NCBI GenBank assembly: GCA_036386395.1
Contig: DASVVU010000349.1
Location: forward strand, 1 to 21,417
DNA from: JAJKJG01 sp036386395
Lineage (GTDB): Bacteria; Pseudomonadota; Alphaproteobacteria; Rhizobiales; Beijerinckiaceae
Length of the DNA: 21,417 nucleotides
Direction: 5' to 3'
Below, in pieces: positions 1-7,747 of the stretch. The stretch's first letter is position 1. Each line of letters begins with the position of its first letter. The notes beneath the pieces were generated by a model. That model was not told the origin of the DNA, did not search any database, and was given only the letters and a program-made list of their open reading frames with translations. The position numbers and the translations under genes are program-made.

Positions 1-108
1 GTCCAGGCCGGCAAGCCCAAGATGGTCGCCCTCATCGCCGTCGCTCGAAAACTCCTCACCATCCTCAATGCCATCATCCGCGACAGCAAACCATGGCAAC
101 CCGCTTGA
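1..108 (+). CDS. IS110-family transposase, C-terminal fragment (cut by window edge)
   Basis: The first 35 codons are open from the window edge and end in TGA. The tail has a basic AGKPK start, a helical hydrophobic stretch with RKLL, an NAI..RD motif and a final KPWQP. This matches the extreme C-terminus of IS110/IS1111 transposases (Transposase_20 domain) as I know them. Those enzymes are DEDD recombinases that move the element, usually without long terminal inverted repeats. Only the tail is visible, so it cannot be said whether the copy is intact upstream. REP-like DNA follows within about 20 bases. Confidence 0.7.
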   Translation, partial: VQAGKPKMVALIAVARKLLTILNAIIRDSKPWQPA

Positions 109-123
109 CCGACAACACAGTCG

Positions 124-174
124 CTCACCCGGTCGCGCTTAAGCGCGACTCGACCTCTCCCTCCGGGAGAGGTT
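124..174. repeat. REP-like palindromic repeat, copy 1
   Basis: It begins CTCACCCGGTCGC and ends in a hairpin with 8-base arms (154-161 and 165-172, CCTCTCCC/GGGAGAGG) around a 3-base loop. The same start and end words recur at 749-798, and a looser relative lies at 7653-7726. It sits between the transposase tail and the next gene. Confidence 0.6.
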
Positions 175-284
175 GCGCGAAACAGTCGAGAAACGCTGCA
201 ATCCCGCCGAAACCCTATTTTCGTTGCCGGCGCACGGACCTGCTTCTAAGTGCTGCGCCTCCGATCAACCGACGAGGCGAACGC

Positions 285-698
285 ATGCGCCGCATCGACA
301 CCTTCTTCGTCCTGACCGCCGCCGCCTGCCTGATCGGCGGCGTCGGGATGGGCATCTTCATGGGCATCGCCCACGACTTCCAGTTCGCGCCCGTGCACGC
401 GCACCTGAACCTCCTGGGCTGGGCCTCGCTCGCCCTGTTCGGGCTCGTCTACAAGGCCTGGCCGGCGCTTGCGCAGTCGCGCATCGCGCTCGCGCACTTC
501 GCCCTCGCGGCCCCGAGCGCCCTCGTGTTCCCGGTGGGCATCTATCTCTCGATCGCGCACCAGAACCCCGGCCTCGCCATCGGCGCCTCGCTCCTGTGGC
601 TTGCCGGCGCCGTGGCGTTCTTCGCGAACCTCCTGCGCGTCTTCGTCTTCGCCGCCGCGCCGGTGCGCGCGCCGGAGGCGCGGGAGGCGATGGCGTAA
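285..698 (+). CDS. Small four-helix membrane protein, haem-copper oxidase subunit I-like
   Basis: This 137-residue protein begins at ATG 285 (MRRIDTFF). A longer reading frame from 93 runs through repeat DNA and lacks protein-like composition there, so I chose the internal start. Four hydrophobic segments lie at about residues 8-28, 43-60, 68-90 and 95-125. The motif VHAHLNLLGW at about 39-48 resembles a His-bearing helix of cytochrome oxidase/NorB subunit I, and databases often label such short proteins cytochrome-c oxidase-like. It is far too short to be a functional oxidase, so a haem-binding or purely structural membrane role is inference. Hairpins follow its stop codon. Confidence 0.7.
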   Translation: MRRIDTFFVLTAAACLIGGVGMGIFMGIAHDFQFAPVHAHLNLLGWASLALFGLVYKAWPALAQSRIALAHFALAAPSALVFPVGIYLSIAHQNPGLAIGASLLWLAGAVAFFANLLRVFVFAAAPVRAPEAREAMA

Positions 699-700
699 TT

Positions 701-798
701 CCCTCTCCCGCTTGCGGGAGAGGGTTAGGGTGAGGGGAGGCGCTGGCCCTCACCCGGTCGCTTCGCGACTCGACCTCTCCCGCTCCGCGGGAGAGGTT
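701..798. repeat. REP-like hairpin cluster between convergent genes (copy 2)
   Basis: Three hairpins fill the gap between two converging genes. The first has perfect 11-base arms (701-711 and 714-724) around TT. The second has 9-base arms (728-736 and 747-755). The third has 8-base arms (774-781 and 789-796). The right half repeats copy 1 at 124-174. None is followed by a clear T-run, so it is called a REP-like element that may block read-through, not a proven rho-independent terminator. Confidence 0.6.
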
Positions 799-799
799 T

Positions 800-1690
800 T
801 CACTCCACCATCTCCGCTGCCGTGTAGCCCTGCACATAGAGCAGCGCCGTGAGGTCGCCGTGGTCGATGCGGGCGTGGGCGGCGGCGGCGACGGCGGGCT
901 TTGCTCGGAACGCGACCCCGAGGCCGGCCTCGCCGAGCATGGCGAGGTCGTTCGCGCCGTCGCCGACGGCGAGCGTGTCCTCGCGCGACAGGCCGAGGCG
1001 TTCGCGCAACTCGACGAGCGCCGCAAGCTTCGCCTCGCGCCCGAGGATCGGCTCCTCGACGCGGCCCGCGAGCTTCTCGCCTTCGATCACGAGCCGGTTC
1101 GCACGGTGCTCGTCGAACCCGATCCTTTGGGCGATCGGCCCGGTGAAGAGGGTGAAGCCGCCGGACACGAGGCAGGTGTAGGCCCCGTGCGCCCGCAAGG
1201 TCCGGACCAGCGTGCGCCCGCCGGGGGTCGGCGCGATGCGGCTCGCGAGGATTCCGTCGATCGTGCCGACGGGCAGGCCGGCGAGCAGCGCGACCCGCTC
1301 GCGCAGCGCCGGCTCGAAGGCGATCTCGCCGCGCATGGCGCGCTCGGTGATGGCCGCGACTTGCGTCTTGAGGCCCACGTAATCGGCGAGCTCGTCGATG
1401 CACTCCTGAGCGATCATGGTAGAGTCCATGTCGGCGAGGAACAGCCGCTTGCGCCGGTGCCGATCGGCGGGCTGCACCACGACGTCGATGGGCTGTCGCG
1501 CAAGCGCCGCGCGCAGGACGGCGGCGCTGGCCTCGGCGTCGGCGCCGTCGAAGAGAAGGTCCGCCGCGACCTCGCCGTGCAGGCGGTGCGCCGGGTGCGC
1601 CGTGCCGAGCGCCCGGCGCGCCTCGCTTAAAGTCGCTTCCGTGATGGCGGGCGCGCGCGGGTTTGATATGAGGGTCGCGACGAGAGCCAC
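800..1690 (-). CDS. serB: Phosphoserine phosphatase SerB
   Basis: SerB catalyses the last step of L-serine biosynthesis, dephosphorylating O-phosphoserine in the cytoplasm. The 296-residue protein has the length usual for alphaproteobacterial SerB. Residues 1-80 form the variable N-terminal part. HAD motif I is DMDST at 87-91, with D87 as nucleophile and D89 as acid/base. Motif II is VSGG at 175-178, motif III uses K221, and motif IV is GDGAND at 243-248. The start is GTG (MALVATLISN), chosen because this N-terminus is typical of the family; no strong Shine-Dalgarno is seen. It is divergent from miaA with only 9 bases between start codons, so each promoter must lie inside the other gene or further upstream. 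Confidence 0.93.
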   Translation of the reverse strand: MALVATLISNPRAPAITEATLSEARRALGTAHPAHRLHGEVAADLLFDGADAEASAAVLRAALARQPIDVVVQPADRHRRKRLFLADMDSTMIAQECIDELADYVGLKTQVAAITERAMRGEIAFEPALRERVALLAGLPVGTIDGILASRIAPTPGGRTLVRTLRAHGAYTCLVSGGFTLFTGPIAQRIGFDEHRANRLVIEGEKLAGRVEEPILGREAKLAALVELRERLGLSREDTLAVGDGANDLAMLGEAGLGVAFRAKPAVAAAAHARIDHGDLTALLYVQGYTAAEMVE

Positions 1691-1699
1691 GGGCGCCGG

Positions 1700-2641
1700 A
1701 TGCCGGACAAGACAGGGGCCGTCCTCATCGCAGGCCCGACGGCCTCGGGCAAGTCGGCGCTCGCCCTCGACCTCGCCCGGCGCCTGACCGGCGCGGTGAT
1801 CAACGCCGACTCGATGCAGGTCTACCGGGACCTTCGCGTCCTCACCGCCCGCCCGACGGCGCAGGAGGAGGGCGAGGCCCCGCACCGGCTCTACGGCCAC
1901 GTGGACGGGGCCGTGAACTATTCGGTCGGCCATTACCTTCAGGACGCCGCCGCGGCCCTCGACGAGGCGCGCCGGGACGGGCGCCTGCCGATCCTCGTCG
2001 GCGGCACCGGGCTCTACTTCAAGGCCCTCCTCGACGGCCTCTCGGACATCCCGCCGGTGCCGGCGGACGTGCGCGAGCGCGTCAGGGCGGCGGCCGAGGG
2101 ACGTCCGACGCCGGCGCTGCACGACGAGCTTGTTCTGCGCGATCCCGGCATGGCGGCGCGTCTGCGGCCGAACGACCGCCTGCGGATTCTCCGCGCCCTC
2201 GAGGTCGTCGAGGCCACCGGGCAATCGCTCCTCGCCTTCCAGGGCCGCAAGCAGCCGGGCCCCCTCGCCGAGGCCGCGACCGTCCGCGTGTTTCTCGCAC
2301 CCGACCGGGCGGAGCTGCGCCGCCGGATCGACGCGCGCTTCGTCGCGATGATCGAGCACGGCGCCCTCGACGAGGTGCGGGCGCTGGCTGAGCGCCGGCT
2401 CGACCCGATGCTGCCGGTGATGCGTGCCCACGGCGTCCCGGGGCTCCTCGCGCATCTGCGCGGCGAGGCCTCCCTCGACGAGGCGATCCGGCGCGGCCAG
2501 GGCGACACCCGCCGCTACGCCAAGCGCCAGTTCACCTGGTTCCGCCACCAGATGCCGGGCTGGACCTGGGCCGCGCCGGAGGGCTCTTCGGCGGCGGTTC
2601 TCGCCGCCCTCGCTCACAGCGGGCGCGGCGGGCCGAACTGA
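1700..2641 (+). CDS. miaA: tRNA dimethylallyltransferase MiaA
   Basis: MiaA transfers a dimethylallyl group from DMAPP to N6 of A37 in tRNAs reading UNN codons. The 313-residue protein has the P-loop GPTASGKS at 12-19, the NADSMQVY motif that contacts the target adenine, the VGGTGLY motif, and near its C-terminus a basic stretch (RRYAKRQFTWFR) typical of MiaA. ATG 1700 is the only sensible start, since the P-loop follows within 12 residues. No strong ribosome-binding site is visible. Its 3' end overlaps the convergent dehalogenase gene by 28 bases. Confidence 0.95.
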   Translation: MPDKTGAVLIAGPTASGKSALALDLARRLTGAVINADSMQVYRDLRVLTARPTAQEEGEAPHRLYGHVDGAVNYSVGHYLQDAAAALDEARRDGRLPILVGGTGLYFKALLDGLSDIPPVPADVRERVRAAAEGRPTPALHDELVLRDPGMAARLRPNDRLRILRALEVVEATGQSLLAFQGRKQPGPLAEAATVRVFLAPDRAELRRRIDARFVAMIEHGALDEVRALAERRLDPMLPVMRAHGVPGLLAHLRGEASLDEAIRRGQGDTRRYAKRQFTWFRHQMPGWTWAAPEGSSAAVLAALAHSGRGGPN

Positions 2642-3333
2642 TCGGCGAGGTCGCTGAGATTCGTCGCCGCCATGTCGACGGGCACCGTCGGCGCGGTCTC
2701 GCCCGTGCCGGGGCCGGATTCGTCGGGGCGGGCGACGTGGGCCGTCATGAGGCCGCAGGCCGCAGCCGCCTTGAGGTCGTAGGAGTGGGCCGCGACCATC
2801 ATGCACTCGCCGGGTCGAAGGTCGAGCGCCTCGGCGGCGGCGAGATAGACCCGCGGCTTCGGCTTGTAATCGCCGGCGATCTCGGCCCCGAGGATCGCGT
2901 CCCAGGGCAGGCCGTTCGCGCGGGCGAGGTCGACCATGAGAGAAATGTTGCCGTTCGAGACCGGCGCCAGGAGGAAGCGGGGCTTGAGCCGCGCCATGGC
3001 GCCCGGCACCTCGGGCCAGGCCGGCAGGACGTGCCAGGCGAGGTTGAGCGCCCGCAGAGTCTCCTCGGCGAGGCCCTCGATGCCGAAGCGGGGAAGAATG
3101 CGCTCGAGGTTTCCCCGGTGCAGCACGTCGAGCTTCGAGAACGGGATGCAGCCGCTGCGCACCTTTTTCATGGCGGGCTGGTACTCGTCCCGCCAAGCGT
3201 CGGCGAAGGCCGCCCAGTCGAGGCTGTGGCCGAGGGGCGCGAGGATGCGCTCGCTCTCGCGGGCGATGCCGGTGCGCCAGTCGACCAGGGTGCCGAAAAC
3301 GTCGAAGAAGAGGGCTTTGGGGGTGCCGGTCAT
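2614..3333 (-). CDS. Haloacid dehalogenase, type II (HAD superfamily)
   Basis: The 239-residue protein matches L-2-haloacid dehalogenases, which hydrolyse 2-haloalkanoates with inversion, in both length and motif order. FFDVFGTLVDW near residue 10 carries the nucleophile Asp11. SNGN near residue 127 is motif II. DYKPKPRVYL carries the motif III lysine. AAHSYDLKAA is the late motif; many characterised enzymes read AAHxWDL there. Many type II HADs have unknown natural substrates, so dehalogenase is a family name here and not a proven activity. The start is ATG 3333. The gene converges on miaA with a 28-base overlap. Confidence 0.85.
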   Translation of the reverse strand: MTGTPKALFFDVFGTLVDWRTGIARESERILAPLGHSLDWAAFADAWRDEYQPAMKKVRSGCIPFSKLDVLHRGNLERILPRFGIEGLAEETLRALNLAWHVLPAWPEVPGAMARLKPRFLLAPVSNGNISLMVDLARANGLPWDAILGAEIAGDYKPKPRVYLAAAEALDLRPGECMMVAAHSYDLKAAAACGLMTAHVARPDESGPGTGETAPTVPVDMAATNLSDLADQFGPPRPL

Positions 3334-3437
3334 GATGTCGCGAGGCTGCCCGGCCGCGCGCCCAAGTCAAGAGCGCCCAAAGTTGTCCTGGTTCAGCCCA
3401 TGTGAGACGAGGGCCGAAAGCAAGCCGCTCCTCCAGT

Positions 3438-4226
3438 CTAGGGCGCTCCCTCCAGCTCGAACCGGTCCACCTCCCGCAGGAGATCGACGAAGGCCTCGAC
3501 GGCGAACTCAGCCGCGGCCTCGCCCTGCTCGGGTGTCGCCGCCGCCGCATCGCCCATGGCGCCCGAAAGGTGGAGGTCCTGGGCCATCCAGCCGAAGCCG
3601 ACCGGATGGTTGGCGCGCAGATGCCTGAAGTCGCGCTCCATCGCGACGCTGCGCGGCGCGAAGCGCGCGGCCTTCTCCCGCCGCACGCTGTCCGGGCGGA
3701 AGGCGAGCATGAGCGAGGTCTCGACCGCGCCGCCGTGGATGCCGTGGCGAAGCTCGTCCGCCTCGAACAGGCCCGGCGGATAGCCGAGGCGGTGCCAGGA
3801 CGCGGTCACGACCAGCATCCCGTGCCGCACCCGCAGCTCGCGGGCGACCACGTCGACGACGGGCACGTTGCCGCCGTGCGAGTTCGCGATCACGAGCTTG
3901 CGACAGCCGGCGCGGCGCACGCCCTCGCCGATCTCGATCCAGGCCCGGATCGCGGTCTCGGCCGAGAGGGTGAGCGTGCCCGCAAAAGCCGTGTGCTCGG
4001 CCGAATAGCCGACCGCCTGCATCGGCAGGACGAGGAGGTCGATGTCCTCGGGCACTCGCTCCATCAGGCGGGCGAGATATCCTTCGCCGATGAACGTATC
4101 GACGCCGACGGGAAGGTGCGGCCCGTGCTGCTCGACCGCCGCGACGGGCAAGAGCGCGATCGCCCGGCCCATGTCGCGGGTGGAAAAATCCTCGGTCGTG
4201 AGATCGAGCCAGGAGCGGGCCGGCAT
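3438..4226 (-). CDS. Creatininase-family metal-dependent amidohydrolase
   Basis: The 262-residue protein belongs to the creatininase/MftE/ArfB fold. These enzymes hydrolyse amides (creatinine, formamides) or process small peptides using two metal ions. Visible metal-binding motifs are VEQHGPHLPVGVD near residues 30-42 (Glu, His and Asp ligands), ANSHGGN near 125-131, and GGAVETSLML with the late Glu. The start is ATG 4226, because GAGG lies nine bases upstream; an earlier ATG at 4295 would add 23 basic residues with no family match. The substrate cannot be told from the sequence. It is divergent from the secreted protein gene at 4329. Confidence 0.85.
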   Translation of the reverse strand: MPARSWLDLTTEDFSTRDMGRAIALLPVAAVEQHGPHLPVGVDTFIGEGYLARLMERVPEDIDLLVLPMQAVGYSAEHTAFAGTLTLSAETAIRAWIEIGEGVRRAGCRKLVIANSHGGNVPVVDVVARELRVRHGMLVVTASWHRLGYPPGLFEADELRHGIHGGAVETSLMLAFRPDSVRREKAARFAPRSVAMERDFRHLRANHPVGFGWMAQDLHLSGAMGDAAAATPEQGEAAAEFAVEAFVDLLREVDRFELEGAP

Positions 4227-4328
4227 GTCGGTGAACCTCGCGAAAGAACCCCGGCATCCTAGCCGAAAGGCGGCTGGATCGCGGCGCCGCATCATGTAAT
4301 GTCCCGCCGCTCAACGGGAGGGAAGTTC

Positions 4329-5111
4329 ATGCGGGCAGCGTTGCGTCTCGTCGCGGTGGCGGCGTTCGCGTTCGTCAGCGGGGCCGCCGTTGCGGCCATG
4401 GACCAGGCCAAGGTCGCGGCGGCGAAGAAAGCCGGGGACGATTTCGTCGCCATGGCCAAGGGCTCGGAGACGAGCGGCAAGGTGCCGCGCCAGGCCGATC
4501 CCAAGGTGAAGGCCCTCCTCGACCGGGTCTTCGACCGCGCCGCGCTCGGCCCCACGGTGCTGCCGATCGCCGAGAGCGGCAAGGTCGGCGAGCTCCTCAA
4601 CAACGCGAACCGCATCGGCTTCGTCTACATGCTGGCCGGCACCGGCCTCACGGCCCTCGACCAGCTCGGCCAAAATCAGAAGGCGATGGAGCAGGCCGAG
4701 CGCAACATGGGCGCGTTCGGGCCGGAGCTCGGGCGCTGGTTCGACTACCAGATGGTGATCCAGGGCGCGATCGCCGACTCGACGAGCGCATTCCTGGCGA
4801 CCGCCCAGAAGAACGTGCTCGACAACCCGCAGGTGAAGGAGGGCCTCGGCCAAGTGCGCTCGGGCCTTGCCGGCTCGATGCGCGGCGTGCTGCAGATGAT
4901 GGCGAGCGACACCCTCGACGACGATTGGCGCCGCGGCCGGCTCGCGGCCCTTTCCGAGATTGCCCCCAAGGCCGCGAAGCTGTTGACGCCCGAGGACGCC
5001 GCCTCCCTCAAGGAGAGCGCGAACCAGCTCGCGAACGCGCTCGGCGATCCCGGGCTCCAGGAGGCCCTGAGGAAGTTCGGCGAGACGATCGCGTCGGGGC
5101 CGAAGTCTTAA
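4329..5111 (+). CDS. Secreted alpha-helical protein of unknown function
   Basis: The 260-residue protein starts at ATG 4329, preceded by a strong GGGAGG ribosome-binding site. Residues 1-22 are a classical Sec signal peptide with a hydrophobic core and an AVA-A cleavage site. The mature protein is rich in Ala, Lys, Gln and Leu and looks all-helical, with no cysteines. I do not recognise a catalytic motif. Low-glycine helices such as NQKAMEQAERNM suggest a periplasmic helical bundle, which is inference only. Its stop lies four bases from the stop of the convergent enolase-like gene. Confidence 0.75.
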   Translation: MRAALRLVAVAAFAFVSGAAVAAMDQAKVAAAKKAGDDFVAMAKGSETSGKVPRQADPKVKALLDRVFDRAALGPTVLPIAESGKVGELLNNANRIGFVYMLAGTGLTALDQLGQNQKAMEQAERNMGAFGPELGRWFDYQMVIQGAIADSTSAFLATAQKNVLDNPQVKEGLGQVRSGLAGSMRGVLQMMASDTLDDDWRRGRLAALSEIAPKAAKLLTPEDAASLKESANQLANALGDPGLQEALRKFGETIASGPKS

Positions 5112-5115
5112 GGAT

Positions 5116-6390
5116 TCAGGCAAAGGGTCGGGCGAGGCGGGCGCGGGCGCCGAGCGCCTCCTCGATCCGCAGCGCCTCGTTCCACTTCGCCATGCGCTCG
5201 GAGCGCGCAAACGAGCCGACCTTGAGCTGGCCGGCGTTCCAGCCGACCGCGAGGTGGACGACGGTCACGTCCTCCGTCTCGCCGGAGCGGGCCGAGACGA
5301 TGGCGGCGAAACCCGCGCTCTTCGCGGCATCGAGGGCGGCCTTCGTCTCAGTGACGGTGCCGGCCTGGTTCGGCTTGACCAGGACCGCGTTGCAGGCGCG
5401 GGCGCGCGCCGCCTCGCGCACCCGCGCGGCGTTCGTGACCAGGAAGTCGTCGCCGACGACCTGGACTTTTTGGCCGAACGCCGCCGTGAAGCGCGAAAAG
5501 CCCTCCGGATCGTCCTCGGCGAGCGGGTCCTCGACCGAGACGATGGGGTAGCGCTCGATCCAGCGCCCGAGCATGGCGATCATGCCGTCGGCGTCGAGCT
5601 CGCGGCCGTCGAGGGCGAGGCGGTAGCGCCCTCCTTCGCCGAACTCGGAGGCCGCGACGTCGAGGGCGATCGCGACCTCGCGGCCGGGCGCGAAGCCCGC
5701 CCGCTCGATCGCGCGCACGAGCCAGTCGAGGGCCTCCTCGTTCGAGGCGAAGGCCGGCCACCAGCCGCCCTCGTCGGCGACGCCCTGGATAAGCCCCCGT
5801 GCGGCCATCAGCTCCCCCGCCGCGCGGTAGACCTCGGCGGTGCGGTCGAGCGCTTCCGCGAAGGAGCCGGCGGAGGGGCAGGTCACCATGAAGTCCTGCA
5901 CGTCGACGCGCCGCGCCGCGTGCGCCCCGCCGCCGAAGATCTGGATCTGCGGCAGCGGGATCGTGACCTCGCCGTCTCCGGCAAGGTGCCGCCACAGGGG
6001 CAGCCCTCGCGAGGCGGCGGCGGCGTGGAGCACCGCCATGGAGGCGGCGACGATCGCGTTGCCGCCGAGGCGAGCCTTGTCGGGCGTGCCGTCGAGATCG
6101 GCGAGGAGGCGATCGACGGCCTCCTGATTAAGCGCGTCCTGCCCGGCAAGCGCCGGGGCCATGATGTCGTTCACGTTGGCGACGGCGCGGCGCACGTCGA
6201 GGCCGCCAAAGGCCGCTCCGCCATCGCGCAGGTCCACGGCCTCGCCGGTCCCGGTCGAGGCGCCGGCCGGCGCGATGGCGCGGCCGGCGGCGCCGCCGGA
6301 CAGCGCGACCTCGACCTCGACGGTCGGGCGCCCGCGCGAGTCCCACACCCGCCGCCCGCGAACCGTCGCGATGGTGCTTTCGCGCGCCAT
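5116..6390 (-). CDS. Enolase-superfamily protein (enolase paralogue with altered active site)
   Basis: The 424-residue protein aligns by eye over its full length with enolase, the 2-phosphoglycerate dehydratase. The signature DSRGRPTVEVEV is at 17-28. Metal ligands are D244, E287 (SVEDP) and D314 (VGDDF). Catalytic candidates K339, K390 and E207 (DEGG) are kept. Three canonical positions differ: the loop-1 serine of PSGASTG is A42, the glutamate of the QEFM motif is D166, and the histidine of SHRSGETED is A367. It is therefore unlikely to be the housekeeping enolase and may dehydrate a related phosphorylated acid. Start ATG 6390 has AAGGAGA just upstream. It lies 11 bases downstream of the kinase gene, in one operon. 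Confidence 0.88.
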   Translation of the reverse strand: MARESTIATVRGRRVWDSRGRPTVEVEVALSGGAAGRAIAPAGASTGTGEAVDLRDGGAAFGGLDVRRAVANVNDIMAPALAGQDALNQEAVDRLLADLDGTPDKARLGGNAIVAASMAVLHAAAASRGLPLWRHLAGDGEVTIPLPQIQIFGGGAHAARRVDVQDFMVTCPSAGSFAEALDRTAEVYRAAGELMAARGLIQGVADEGGWWPAFASNEEALDWLVRAIERAGFAPGREVAIALDVAASEFGEGGRYRLALDGRELDADGMIAMLGRWIERYPIVSVEDPLAEDDPEGFSRFTAAFGQKVQVVGDDFLVTNAARVREAARARACNAVLVKPNQAGTVTETKAALDAAKSAGFAAIVSARSGETEDVTVVHLAVGWNAGQLKVGSFARSERMAKWNEALRIEEALGARARLARPFA

Positions 6391-6401
6391 GCATCTCCTT
6401 C

Positions 6402-7409
6402 CTAGAAAACGAACCTTGCGGCCCAGGCGTCCCGGATCGCGCCGAGCGCCGGCGGCGGCGCGGCGATCAGCGGCAATGCCGTTTCGCGCACGCTCTTCCG
6501 GTCGGCCTCATCGGTGACGTACTCGACCGGCGACTTGCCGTCGACACGGGCCAGGAAGAGCCCGGGCAAAAGGCGCGCGGCCCTCGCCTCGACCGCGGCG
6601 CGGGGCTCCCAGGCGACGCCTTCGAGGTACGCGGCGGCGAGCGCGTCGAAGGCGCGCAGATAAGCCGCCGCGGCGGCGCGGTTCCAGAGGCATTTCAGCA
6701 GGAGGTGGTTGAGGCAGAAGGCGAGATCGAAGGCCGGGTCGCCATACCAGGCGCACTCGGCGTCGAGGAACACCGGGCCTTGAGGCCCGACGAGAATGTT
6801 CTTAGGCGACACGTCGCCGTGCACGAGCGCTTTCTTCGTCGCGAGCGTGTCGCGGGAGAGCGCCATGAGATGCTCCGCCACGCCCGGATGTTTTTGCGCG
6901 GTCGCCTCGAGGTAGGGCTCGAGGCGGATGGGATGGAAGATGCCGTCGGTCGCGAATCGCGCCGCCACGCCGGCGTCGCCCGCCGTCGCGGCGTGGACGG
7001 CGGCGATGCGACGCCCGACCTCGGCCGCGAAGCCTTCGTCCACGATCCCGTCGCGGAGCTGCGCCTTCCAGACCGGGTGGTCGTCCGGATCGAGGTAGGT
7101 CATGGCGAAGAGGCCGCTTGCCGGATCGTGGCCGAGAATCTCAGGCACGGCGTCCGGCACGATGCGGGCGGCGGTCTCGATCCAGGCGACCTCGTAGGCG
7201 TTGCGCTCGACGGGCGCGCGCCAGTCGGCCGCCACCTTCAGCTTCGGCAGGGCACGCTTGACCGCGAAGGCGCCCTTCGCCGTCTCCACCTTGAAGATGT
7301 CCGACGATACGCCGCCGGCAAGCGGCGTCACGCGCAGCGCCTCGCTCTCGGCCACGAGGCCGAGGCGGGCGAGGATCGCCGGCAGCTCCTGCTGGAAAGA
7401 CTCGGTCAC
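6402..7409 (-). CDS. APH-family phosphotransferase (small-molecule kinase)
   Basis: The 335-residue protein has the aminoglycoside-phosphotransferase/choline-kinase fold. AGGVSSDIFKV near 31-41 is the nucleotide loop, K51 is the likely ATP-binding lysine, HGDVSPKN at 197-204 is the catalytic loop with Asp199, and FLDAECAWYGDP near 214-224 carries the metal-binding Asp216. Members phosphorylate hydroxyl groups of antibiotics, choline, ethanolamine, homoserine or sugars. The neighbouring enolase-like and ThDP genes suggest a metabolic substrate and not drug resistance. I chose GTG 7409 because the open frame further upstream (to 7655) runs through the inverted-repeat element. It is the first gene of the kinase-enolase pair. 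Confidence 0.85.
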   Translation of the reverse strand: MTESFQQELPAILARLGLVAESEALRVTPLAGGVSSDIFKVETAKGAFAVKRALPKLKVAADWRAPVERNAYEVAWIETAARIVPDAVPEILGHDPASGLFAMTYLDPDDHPVWKAQLRDGIVDEGFAAEVGRRIAAVHAATAGDAGVAARFATDGIFHPIRLEPYLEATAQKHPGVAEHLMALSRDTLATKKALVHGDVSPKNILVGPQGPVFLDAECAWYGDPAFDLAFCLNHLLLKCLWNRAAAAAYLRAFDALAAAYLEGVAWEPRAAVEARAARLLPGLFLARVDGKSPVEYVTDEADRKSVRETALPLIAAPPPALGAIRDAWAARFVF

Positions 7410-7465
7410 GCTCGGCCCGGGCTCTGATGCATTGCAAAATGACAAGCGCTCCGTCGAGACCCGGT

Positions 7466-7640
7466 CGTCGAGCGCATGGATGAGAATTTTTCGGAAGGGA
7501 GAGCAAGTCAAGGATCGAAGACCGCCGGAGGCGGCGGGCCCAACGGGTCCGGCCTTCGGCCGGCCCGATGGGCCCGTCCTTGACTTGCTCTCCCTTCCGA
7601 AACACGAAGCTTCCATGCGCTCGACGGACATTTCCGCCCG
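7466..7640. repeat. Long imperfect inverted-repeat element (MITE/REP-like)
   Basis: Perfect 26-base arms lie at 7489-7514 and 7577-7602. Outside them, after 8-9 unpaired bases, a further 15-base match pairs 7466-7480 with 7612-7626. The 62-base centre is very GC-rich and has its own inverted repeats (GGGCCC at both sides and an inner GGCC-TTC-GGCC hairpin). The right flank, 7597-7640, is repeated in inverted orientation at 21371-21416, so this is a dispersed element. It occupies most of the 338-base gap between the two divergent operons. Confidence 0.75.
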
Positions 7641-7652
7641 CCCCCAGCCCCT

Positions 7653-7727
7653 CACCCGCTCGCTGACGCGAGTCGGCCCTCGGGTCGGGGCCCGAGGGCA
7701 GGCTCTCTCCCCGCAAGCGGGGAGAGG
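7653..7727. repeat. REP-like palindromic repeat, copy 3 (divergent)
   Basis: It starts CTCACCCGCTCGC, like copies 1 and 2, and carries two hairpins. One has arms 7676-7684 and 7691-7699 (GCCCTCGGG/CCCGAGGGC). The other has arms 7705-7714 and 7717-7726 (CTCTCCCCGC/GCGGGGAGAG) around AA. It ends ten bases before the ribosome-binding site of the SDR gene, so it would lie in that transcript's leader if transcription starts upstream. Confidence 0.6.
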
Positions 7728-7747
7728 AGAATCATAGGAGGAACCCC

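Noticed and set aside
800..3550. A single 916-codon minus-strand frame spanning serB, miaA and the dehalogenase
   Set aside because: Only the last 296 codons (serB) are protein-like; the rest is antisense or out-of-frame sequence kept open by high GC.
7481..7602. Inverted-repeat arms as a rho-independent terminator or as a promoter (each arm contains TTGACT)
   Set aside because: No T-run follows the stem and no -10 hexamer at correct spacing; it lies upstream of both genes, so a terminator role is unlikely.
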